Shown here piece after piece: positions 1 through 5,321 of a stretch of DNA of 5,418 nucleotides. The notes beneath the pieces are model-generated. The model was not told where the DNA came from. It searched no databases and was given only the letters and a program-made list of their open reading frames with translations. Every line of letters begins with the position of its first letter. Positions within the stretch are counted from its first letter, which is position 1. The DNA is from Rickettsiales bacterium (GTDB lineage: Bacteria; Pseudomonadota; Alphaproteobacteria; Rs-D84), in NCBI GenBank assembly GCA_031259365.1, contig JAIRLP010000048.1, forward strand, positions 1 to 5,418. Reading direction: 5' to 3'. Position numbers and translations under genes: made by a program.

Positions 1-578
1 CTAAAGAAGTTAAGATCTTGGGCGATATTGTCAAGGCGCTGATGAATAAAAACAAAACAGTCCGAGTAGAAACAATTAAACGTAATATCAAGACGGGTGT
101 CATAGAAGATACACCGCAGGTGCCAGGGCCTGTTACTGAAGCAGCGGGTACATACAGCATGAACCGCAAATTTGCTGAAAGTATCACGATTGGAAGTGAT
201 ATCAGTATCAAAAGAATATATAATGCCCCAACAACTGTAAAAACAGATAAGAATGAATACGAGGTGGATAACGGGTTTTATTACATGGTGCGTACCCCAT
301 CAGGCGAAGCGAAATTCACAAATACAAATAATGACTTTTCATATATCTGGCATGCTGCTTTGAACAAGTACGATGGGTTTTCTCAAAGAGATATTGTGAA
401 TCTGATGTGGAAGTATTTGAGCGATCCAGAACTGAAACGTCTGGCCGGCGAACCTGTGGTTCAAAAGGATTTCAACAAGGGTCAAGACAGATTGAAAAAT
501 TTGGGCGTGGTGTCTGGGCAGAAATTTGGCGTTCCACCGATCGAACAAATAGTGGCCATGAAATGGCAACACGAATAA
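1..578 (+). CDS. Unrecognised protein, 3' part only (5' end outside window)
   Basis: The reading frame is open from the window edge (first whole codon at 3, reading KEVKIL) to the TAA at 576-578, giving about 191 visible residues. A TTG at 18 could act as a start but has no convincing ribosome-binding site, so I treat the gene as truncated by the window edge. I do not recognise the family. There is no signal peptide or membrane segment in the visible part; it is hydrophilic, rich in K, N, T and D. The N-terminal third is basic (VKALMNKNKTVRVETIKRN). The middle has aromatic strand-like stretches (NGFYYMVRTPSG, FSYIWHAALNKYDGFSQRD) and the end is helical and charged (LMWKYLSDPELKRLAGEP). The stop is followed within 16 nt by an intrinsic terminator, so it is the last gene of its transcript and is not co-transcribed with aspS. 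That it is a real coding region is likely from its length and its terminator; its function is unknown. Confidence 0.75.
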   Translation, partial: KEVKILGDIVKALMNKNKTVRVETIKRNIKTGVIEDTPQVPGPVTEAAGTYSMNRKFAESITIGSDISIKRIYNAPTTVKTDKNEYEVDNGFYYMVRTPSGEAKFTNTNNDFSYIWHAALNKYDGFSQRDIVNLMWKYLSDPELKRLAGEPVVQKDFNKGQDRLKNLGVVSGQKFGVPPIEQIVAMKWQHE

Positions 579-593
579 TTAAAACAGACTGAT

Positions 594-624
594 AGACAAG
601 GGCCCCAAGGCGGGGCCTTTGTTT
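594..624 (+). terminator. Intrinsic terminator after the first gene
   Basis: GGCCCC (601-606) pairs perfectly with GGGGCC (612-617) around the loop AAGGC. The stem extends outward through A-T and G-T pairs to 594 and 624. The 3' arm runs into a T-rich stretch (TTTGTTT, 618-624), part of which is paired in the extended stem. It lies 16 nt past the upstream stop and before the aspS promoter, separating the two transcripts. Confidence 0.88.
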
Positions 625-635
625 ATGAATTTTAC

Positions 636-663
636 TTGAAATCTGACAAAATCAGTGTAGAAT
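636..663 (+). promoter_or_regulatory. Probable sigma-70-type promoter for aspS
   Basis: A -35 TTGAAA (636-641) and a -10 TAGAAT (658-663) are separated by 16 bp. The predicted transcription start is near 670, giving a leader of about 195 nt before aspS, long enough for the riboswitch described next and starting just upstream of its first helix. The spacer holds a small CTGA/TCAG inverted repeat (643-646/652-655), probably incidental. The -35 lies only 12 bp past the upstream terminator, so this appears to be a dedicated aspS promoter. Confidence 0.65.
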
Positions 664-677
664 TAAACGAGTGAATT

Positions 678-729
678 AATGACATTGTTGGCTTTGACCC
701 GTCTGACAACCGGATAGTTGCGTGTCATT
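678..729 (+). promoter_or_regulatory. Short Stem I of the T-box with candidate GAU specifier
   Basis: AATGACA (678-684) pairs perfectly with TGTCATT (723-729). Inside, GTTG (687-690) pairs with CAAC (707-710), leaving an asymmetric internal loop whose 3' strand (711-722) contains GAT (713-715), an aspartate codon followed by a purine, as specifiers usually are. The whole stem is about 52 nt, too small for the distal double T-loop module of long Stem I types; it resembles in size the ultrashort Stem I of actinobacterial ileS leaders. Other aspartate codons lie at 696-698 and 705-707. TGACA at 704-708 could also pair with TGTCA (723-727), giving a simpler hairpin with the same GAT in its loop. 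I see no clear AGUA/loop-E signature, so the fold is tentative. Confidence 0.55.
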
Positions 730-742
730 TAAAAGTAATAAG

Positions 743-780
743 ACAGGGTGGCACCGCGCGAAAGATCTTAGCGCCCCTGT
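743..780 (+). promoter_or_regulatory. T-box antiterminator/antisequestrator helix
   Basis: Helix A1 is ACAGGG (743-748) with CCCTGT (775-780), six Watson-Crick pairs. A 7-nt bulge TGGCACC (749-755) follows on the 5' strand, then helix A2, GCGC (756-759) with GCGC (771-774), four pairs. The loop is 760-770. A 7-nt UGGNACC bulge between two GC-rich helices is the defining T-box structure; the first four bulge bases pair with the free NCCA end of uncharged tRNA. Confidence 0.93.
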
Positions 781-833
781 ATACAAGATTGTTCGAAACA
801 GGTGCCGGATTCCCAAAACAAACAAGAATTATG

Positions 834-860
834 GCGCCTATGAACAAAAATAATAGGAGC
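834..860 (+). promoter_or_regulatory. Hairpin able to sequester the aspS ribosome-binding site
   Basis: GCGCCTAT (834-841) pairs with ATAGGAGC (853-860), seven pairs with one internal G-A mismatch (836/858) and an 11-nt A-rich loop. The 3' arm contains the whole Shine-Dalgarno AGGAG (855-859), so the hairpin would block initiation. The 5' arm overlaps GGCGCC (833-838), which can instead pair with GGTGCC (801-806), and GGTGCC can in turn pair with GGCACC of the T-box bulge region (750-755). This gives a possible chain of exclusive pairings between tRNA binding and ribosome access. The antisequestrator's own 3' strand GCCCCTGT (773-780) is also able to pair with 853-860. Pairings are read by eye, without energies. 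Confidence 0.55.
855..859 (+). promoter_or_regulatory. aspS ribosome-binding site
   Basis: AGGAG lies 6 nt before the ATG at 866, a good spacing that fixes the aspS start. It is the site that would be masked in the OFF state of the upstream riboswitch. Confidence 0.85.
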
Positions 861-865
861 AAGAA

Positions 866-2635
866 ATGCTGTCTTTAAAATCAAAGTACAGAACCCATAC
901 CTGTGGCGAATTGAACGCCAAAAACGTTGGCGAATCTGTTATATTATCCGGCTGGGTCCATCGTAAGCGTGACCATGGTGCATTGTTATTTATCGATTTA
1001 CGCGATAATTATGGCATTACACAAATTGTGTTAGCTGGCGGTTTAACCGACCTGGATAAAATTCACCCAGAATCAGTTATTCAAGTTCATGGCCAAGTTG
1101 TAGCCCGCGATGCGTCCGTGATAAATGACAAAATCCCAACAGGCGCCATCGAAATAAAATGTGACACATTGGAAATATTAACCAAGGCGGATGTATTGCC
1201 GTTCCAAGTATTTGGTGATGACGGTTCAGTTACAGAAGATCTGCGTTTGAAATATCGTTATATTGATTTACGCCGCGAATCTTTGCATAAAAACATTTTG
1301 TTCCGTAATCGTGTTATGAAATTCTTGCGTGATAAAATGTGGGATATGGGATTTTCAGAATTCCAAACACCCGTCTTGGGTGCGACATCCCCAGAAGGCG
1401 CACGTGACTTTATCGTGCCGTCCCGTTATCACCATGGAATGTTCTATGCATTGCCACAGGCGCCACAGCAATGGAAACAGTTGTTACAGATTTCTGGTTT
1501 CGACAGATACTTTCAGATTGCACCATGCTTCCGTGACGAAGACTTGCGCGCGGACAGATTGCTGGAATTCTATCAGTTGGACTTGGAAATGTCGTTCGTC
1601 GATCTGCGTGATATTCAGGCAATTGGTGACGCATTAATGCCAGAAATGATTCGTGCGTTTGTACCAGATGCAAAAATTGCATCCGATATTCCACACATCT
1701 CTTTTGATGATGCAATGTTGAAATATGGAACAGACAAACCAGATTTGCGTAACCCGATTGAAATTGCAGACGTCACGGAAATCTTCCGCGGATCTGATTT
1801 CGGTATCTTTGCCGATGCTGTGGATAAGGGCGGTGTTGTTCGTGCTATCCCAGCACCAAATTCTGCAGACAAACCACGTTCCTTCTTTGACAAGTTGGGT
1901 GAATTTGCAACTTCAGCATTGGGACTTGGCGGATTGGCTTATATCGTATTCGGGGCCGAGGCCAAGGGACCAGTATCTAAAAAATTGGATTCAGACAGAA
2001 TCGCAAAGCTGAAACAAATCTCTGGTGAAAATTCATCTTTGTTCTTTGTTTGCGATGCTGAGGAAGTGGCCGCCAAGGCCGCCGGTAAACTGCGTACAAA
2101 TTTGGGCGAAGATTTAAACCTGATTGATGAAAAGGAATTCCGTTTTTGCTGGATTGAAAACTTCCCATTCTTTGAAGAAGATCCAGAAAGCCCAACAGGT
2201 GTTGCGTTTACGCATAACCCATTCAGTTTCCCGATCGCAACATTGGAAGAACTGAACACAAATGATCCTTTGACAATCAAGGCGGCTCAATTCGACATGG
2301 TTCTGAATGGTAATGAAATCTGCTCAGGTGGTTTGCGTAACTATAACAAAGACGTTATGTTGAAATGTTTTGAAATCACAGGCTATCCAGAAGAAGATGT
2401 AAAGGCTAAATTTGGTGGTCTTTATACGGCGTTCCAGTATGGCGCCCCTCCGCACGGTGGATGCGCATTTGGTTTGGATAGACTGGTTCAAATCATGACT
2501 GCAGCTGAAAACTTGCGTGAAGTGGTCGCGTTCCCAACCAACCAGCGTGGTCAAGACTTGATGATGGGCAGTCCATCAGAAGCCACCGAAAAGCAGCTAC
2601 GTGAAGTTCATATTCAGGTAAGAAAGAAGGGCTAA
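866..2635 (+). CDS. aspS: Aspartyl-tRNA synthetase (bacterial type)
   Basis: A cytoplasmic class II synthetase that charges tRNA-Asp with aspartate using ATP. The 589 residues match the usual bacterial length. The N-terminal OB-fold anticodon-binding domain covers about 1-105 (LSGWVHRKRDHG at 28-38). Motif 1 is near 162-172 (GFSEFQTPVLG). The aspartate-pocket and flipping-loop residues SPEGARDF are at 175-182 and QAPQ at 198-201. Motif 2 is FRDEDLRADR (222-231), carrying the ATP-binding arginine. The bacteria-specific GAD insertion spans roughly 285-410, and motif 3 is GGCAFGLDRL (531-540) with its arginine. His37 in RDHG corresponds to the histidine of non-discriminating AspRS enzymes that also charge tRNA-Asn, where discriminating E. 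coli AspRS has Leu30; this is a hint only. The ATG at 866 is supported by AGGAG 6 nt upstream. The gene is alone between its own promoter and a terminator, under apparent T-box control. No truncation or missing motif is seen. Confidence 0.97.
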   Translation: MLSLKSKYRTHTCGELNAKNVGESVILSGWVHRKRDHGALLFIDLRDNYGITQIVLAGGLTDLDKIHPESVIQVHGQVVARDASVINDKIPTGAIEIKCDTLEILTKADVLPFQVFGDDGSVTEDLRLKYRYIDLRRESLHKNILFRNRVMKFLRDKMWDMGFSEFQTPVLGATSPEGARDFIVPSRYHHGMFYALPQAPQQWKQLLQISGFDRYFQIAPCFRDEDLRADRLLEFYQLDLEMSFVDLRDIQAIGDALMPEMIRAFVPDAKIASDIPHISFDDAMLKYGTDKPDLRNPIEIADVTEIFRGSDFGIFADAVDKGGVVRAIPAPNSADKPRSFFDKLGEFATSALGLGGLAYIVFGAEAKGPVSKKLDSDRIAKLKQISGENSSLFFVCDAEEVAAKAAGKLRTNLGEDLNLIDEKEFRFCWIENFPFFEEDPESPTGVAFTHNPFSFPIATLEELNTNDPLTIKAAQFDMVLNGNEICSGGLRNYNKDVMLKCFEITGYPEEDVKAKFGGLYTAFQYGAPPHGGCAFGLDRLVQIMTAAENLREVVAFPTNQRGQDLMMGSPSEATEKQLREVHIQVRKKG

Positions 2636-2656
2636 TGCTTTTCTATAAAAATGTAT

Positions 2657-2683
2657 AAAAACCCGGTATTCCCCGGGTTTTTT
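2657..2683. terminator. Bidirectional intrinsic terminator between convergent genes
   Basis: ACCCGG (2661-2666) pairs perfectly with CCGGGT (2673-2678) around TATTCC. The stem is flanked by AAAA (2657-2660) on the left and a run of T (2678-2683) on the right, so it can terminate from either side. It lies 21 nt after the aspS stop and immediately beyond the stop of the minus-strand gene, so both transcripts probably end here. Confidence 0.93.
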
Positions 2684-2684
2684 A

Positions 2685-5153
2685 TTAGAATTTATTATGC
2701 GTGGACACAAAGTCTCGGAAGAAATCAGGATCAAAATTAATCATGATCTGAGACAATGAATAGCTTCGTCTGCCGTTTGGTAAAACTTCCATTGCAATTG
2801 GAGCAGGTAATGGGGACGTCCCACGTAAAACAAGATTCATATTAATGCTCATTTTTCCAGAATCTACTGAAATATCCCCGGTTGCATCTGCATGATGCAT
2901 AGACAATGCAAATGGTCTGGTTGTGACAAAATTACCGCCATCATAATCGCCAATGATATGTAAATTCTTTAACTGGCTGTTTCCGCCATCCAAGGCATTC
3001 GCCAATAACAGTTCAGCATTCAACTTGGTTGTATTTTGTGCATTGGCATAGAAACTGTCGATACCCAAACCTTTGATATGTCCACCATCAAAGGCCAGAT
3101 CAATATGACCCGCCAGATTATACCAGAAATCATAAGAAATTTGACCAGATGTATTAAATGCTGCCTGGCCGGTAATCATAGTGTCACTGATATTAATAGG
3201 CATCCATGTCGAAAGCACGCCACCTGATACGGCAAACTTGTTTAGCTGTAACAAAATGCTGTATTTTGTCTGTTCGCGCGTAATGCTGGTTAACAGATTA
3301 CCGCGTGATGTATCAGTAATAGAAAAGCTTTGCGTGCCATTGCGCAATGAATAGACAAAGTTTGTAAAGTCATCCCCGTTATAGATAAGGGTATTCGCAG
3401 ACAAGGAAATATTAACGCCCAACGCATATGGCACCATCAAAGGGTCCATGCCCAAGAACTGCAGTTCATCGTAATTATCAATGTAATCTTGATTTGCAAA
3501 AGTATCTATGTTTAACAGGTCGGTGGTAAGTGTAATGCTGTTGCCGATGGCAGTACCCTTGAATATATGATCGGCAATACGGATTTCCAAATTAGAAATA
3601 TTGCCACGCTCATAATTGCCCGAAATCGTATATTCAAAATCATTTATTGCTTGCAGATTCGTGTTAGGCAGCCAGTCTTTGAAACTTTTGCCATCGATAT
3701 AAAAGAAGTTTTTGGCAATGGATAGTTTCCATCTTTTTGAATGGGGAATAAATGAAAATCCATTATCATCCCAAACGAAATCACCAATTGCGCTGCGCAT
3801 GGCGTCGGGCATAAAGCCAAAATCTGCACCCAGCCAGTTTAATGTTTTGTTTTTTGCAAACCGATAAGCAGGGGTCGAAGTTTCCCTGTCAACAGTGATT
3901 GTTCCACCAATGTCTGAAAATTGGAAATTGATCCGCCCCTTTTTACCCAGCAAAGATGTCTTTTTGATAAAGTCTGGTTTATCAGGCATTTTGCGGTCGG
4001 ACTGGATAAAGACATCAAATTCATTGTCTTGGACAGACAGGTTGCCGACTAATTCGCCATGGGTGAAATCCGAGCATTTCCAAGAATCAGGGGATCCAGA
4101 AAACAAACAGTATGTTGGTTCGTTATCAAACATCAAACGGATTGGCATCGCCTTCGCGCCATTGGCAGTAATCGTTCCGCCATTGATCATGACATCGTCT
4201 GCAACAATATTCTTTATAAAGATTTCAGATGTTGTGCCAATGGCATCAATTGCAACATGTTTAAAATATCTGTCTGCGAACTTTAAACCGCCGTATAAAT
4301 CCAGCTTAAATGCAGTGTTATAAAAAATACCTGTTTGAGCTAATAAAAACGACAGATCAAAGTTCGCATCTGTTGCATAAAGATTGATATCGCGATGTCC
4401 ATCGTCGGTTAATTCAATTTGACCTTTGAAGTTGTCACCTTGGATATTGGAAAACTTAAAACCGTAATTACCGTTCCAATCAAAATCCATGGTCATCTTG
4501 ATCCTGCCCGCCAGCTTGGGTTCAGAAAATTCAAACCAGTCGTTTATGTTATTTGTATCAATGGATAGTGTACCGCGTGCGGATCCGTCTGAATAAAGAC
4601 GACCTGTGATATCCAGATTGTTTGCCTTGTTGCTGATATGGAATTCATCACCATTGGAATCAAATTCATATTTGTGTTGATCAGTACGAACAACGCCATG
4701 CAATAAACCCGCCGATAATGTGCCTTGGATAATTTCGTAATCCTTGCCCTTGAACGAAATAATAGAATTTTTGAAATCAATCGTGTTACTGAATTTTGGT
4801 GGTGTTAATTCTTTGACGTCAAAACGTGCGCCATAGACAAAGATATCGCCAGTTAATTCTGCTGTTTGCAGATCAAACATTTTTGACATTGGTATCGAAA
4901 ACAGAACATGTTCCATAATGCCGCGATCCAGCATAACATTATGCGCAACAATTGTTGCGCCCCCCAGCAGGCTGAAATTAACATTTCCATCAATTTTCGC
5001 GTTTAAACCCGTCTGTTCCAGAATAGCTGTTTCAATCTTTGGTTTCAGATTATTCAGGTTGAAAAATGGCGGTATAATCACCAACGCCAAAGCAGCGGCC
5101 GCCAGCACGGAAACAGTGGTCCAGAAAATTCTGCGTTTATAACGGGGTTTCAC
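2685..5153 (-). CDS. AsmA-family inner-membrane-anchored envelope protein
   Basis: An 822-residue protein of the AsmA family, whose members (AsmA, TamB, YhdP relatives) are anchored in the inner membrane, extend into the periplasm, and are linked to phospholipid transport and outer-membrane biogenesis. After a basic start (KPRYKRR) a single membrane segment spans about 9-31. It is followed by the typical AsmA N-terminal pattern (NLKPKIETAILEQTGLNAKIDGNVNFSL shape, about 34-62: a helix, then the first beta strands). The long middle is rich in alternating hydrophobic strands, D, N and G, as expected for a repeated beta-groove. The AsmA-like C-terminal part begins near 690 (HIKGLGIDSFYANAQ) and includes GDYDGGNF and ATGDISVDSGKMS. 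The start is GTG (5151-5153 on the complement), with GGAGGG 7 nt upstream and an in-frame TAA one codon further out, so no longer N-terminus is possible. It stands alone, convergent with aspS and divergent from uvrB. The exact subfamily and cargo cannot be told. Confidence 0.85.
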   Translation of the reverse strand: MKPRYKRRIFWTTVSVLAAAALALVIIPPFFNLNNLKPKIETAILEQTGLNAKIDGNVNFSLLGGATIVAHNVMLDRGIMEHVLFSIPMSKMFDLQTAELTGDIFVYGARFDVKELTPPKFSNTIDFKNSIISFKGKDYEIIQGTLSAGLLHGVVRTDQHKYEFDSNGDEFHISNKANNLDITGRLYSDGSARGTLSIDTNNINDWFEFSEPKLAGRIKMTMDFDWNGNYGFKFSNIQGDNFKGQIELTDDGHRDINLYATDANFDLSFLLAQTGIFYNTAFKLDLYGGLKFADRYFKHVAIDAIGTTSEIFIKNIVADDVMINGGTITANGAKAMPIRLMFDNEPTYCLFSGSPDSWKCSDFTHGELVGNLSVQDNEFDVFIQSDRKMPDKPDFIKKTSLLGKKGRINFQFSDIGGTITVDRETSTPAYRFAKNKTLNWLGADFGFMPDAMRSAIGDFVWDDNGFSFIPHSKRWKLSIAKNFFYIDGKSFKDWLPNTNLQAINDFEYTISGNYERGNISNLEIRIADHIFKGTAIGNSITLTTDLLNIDTFANQDYIDNYDELQFLGMDPLMVPYALGVNISLSANTLIYNGDDFTNFVYSLRNGTQSFSITDTSRGNLLTSITREQTKYSILLQLNKFAVSGGVLSTWMPINISDTMITGQAAFNTSGQISYDFWYNLAGHIDLAFDGGHIKGLGIDSFYANAQNTTKLNAELLLANALDGGNSQLKNLHIIGDYDGGNFVTTRPFALSMHHADATGDISVDSGKMSINMNLVLRGTSPLPAPIAMEVLPNGRRSYSLSQIMINFDPDFFRDFVSTHNKF

Positions 5154-5286
5154 TCTTTATCCCTCCGGTGATGGAATTTACGGTGTTAGAACCGTTGGGC
5201 CTTGTGACGCATTCCGCTGCTTGCCACTTGTATCGTGACGGCTTGGAATTTATACACTCGGTTTCATTCCTACTCTCTTCTCTTGT
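5154..5286 (-). other. Long leader of the AsmA-like gene with inverted repeats
   Basis: If the promoter at 5293-5321 is right, the AsmA-like mRNA has an untranslated leader of about 133 nt. Two GGAAT/ATTCC inverted repeats lie in it (5245-5249 with 5266-5270; 5173-5177 with 5211-5215). The second encloses another perfect inverted repeat, ACGGT/ACCGT (5180-5184 with 5191-5195, loop of 6). The octamer GGAATTTA occurs twice on the plus strand (5173-5180, 5245-5252) and GTGACG twice (5205-5210, 5235-5240). The arrangement suggests folded RNA or operator-like repeats. I do not recognise a known riboswitch class, and no clear competing structure covering the ribosome-binding site is visible. Confidence 0.35.
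5161..5166 (-). promoter_or_regulatory. Strong ribosome-binding site deciding a GTG start
   Basis: Read on the minus strand this is GGAGGG, 7 nt upstream of the GTG of the AsmA-like gene. An in-frame TAA (complement of 5157-5159) lies between it and the start, so the GTG is the only sensible start. Confidence 0.85.
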
Positions 5287-5310
5287 ATTTTGATTATAAA
5301 GTATTATATT
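5283..5310 (+). promoter_or_regulatory. Weak candidate uvrB promoter
   Basis: TTGTAT (5283-5288) and TATATT (5305-5310) are 16 bp apart. Transcription would then begin around 5316-5318, at the uvrB GTG itself, implying a leaderless mRNA. This agrees with the absence of a convincing ribosome-binding site before the GTG, but the -35 is poor and the region is AT-rich, so chance matches are likely. It overlaps the minus-strand promoter of the AsmA-like gene. Confidence 0.3.
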
Positions 5311-5321
5311 GCGCAGGTGAA
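5293..5321 (-). promoter_or_regulatory. Probable promoter of the AsmA-like gene
   Basis: On the minus strand, TTCACC (complement of 5316-5321) and a perfect TATAAT (complement of 5293-5298) are separated by 17 bp. The predicted start is near 5286. The -35 overlaps the GTG start codon of the divergent uvrB gene, so the two genes share a very compact control region. Confidence 0.55.

Larger units (their letters stand above)
678..780 (+). promoter_or_regulatory. T-box riboswitch (tRNA-Asp sensor) in the aspS leader
   Basis: T-boxes bind a specific tRNA through a specifier codon in Stem I and test its 3' NCCA end with the bulge of the antiterminator; only uncharged tRNA stabilises the ON fold. 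The sequence GGGTGGCACCGCG (746-758) matches the family consensus (GGGTGGNACCGCG) at every fixed position and is followed by the complementary GCGCCCCTGT (771-780). The element sits directly upstream of an aminoacyl-tRNA synthetase gene, the classical target. The variable T-box base is C (752), so UGGC can pair with GCCA, the 3' end of a tRNA with G73 such as tRNA-Asp. Stem I is short, Stems II and III are absent, and the linker to the antiterminator (730-742) is 13 nt. The T-box itself is clear; the specifier assignment and regulatory mechanism are inference. An alphaproteobacterial T-box is unexpected. Confidence 0.88.

Noticed and set aside
679..717. Short reading frame in the aspS leader (MTLLALTRLTTG, ATG to TAG), as a possible attenuation leader peptide
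   Set aside because: It contains no aspartate codons, has no good ribosome-binding site and lies within the predicted Stem I, so peptide-based attenuation is not supported.
776..802. CCTGT/ACAGG hairpin (776-780 with 798-802) as a T-box terminator
   Set aside because: It could compete with the antisequestrator, but no run of T follows it, so it is not an intrinsic terminator.
831..878. Small frame overlapping the aspS start (ATG at 831, stop at 876-878)
   Set aside because: No ribosome-binding site, only 15 codons, and the aspS ATG at 866 is well supported; the sequence is better explained by the sequestering hairpin.
1410..2554. Several open frames on both strands within aspS
   Set aside because: They overlap a complete, well-conserved synthetase frame, have no ribosome-binding sites and encode no recognisable protein.
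3036..5142. Plus-strand and other-frame open frames within the AsmA-like gene
   Set aside because: They are out-of-frame readings of a continuous 822-residue coding sequence, without initiation signals or recognisable families.
5173..5250. Possible tRNA remnant on the minus strand (GGTTCTAACACC resembles a T-arm, followed by AAATTCC)
   Set aside because: The T-loop length is wrong, there is no matching 5' acceptor strand at the right distance and no anticodon arm, so it is not callable as a tRNA.
5161..5316. SOS/LexA box upstream of uvrB
   Set aside because: No GTTC-N7-GTTC direct repeat or CTGT-N8-ACAG palindrome was found by eye.
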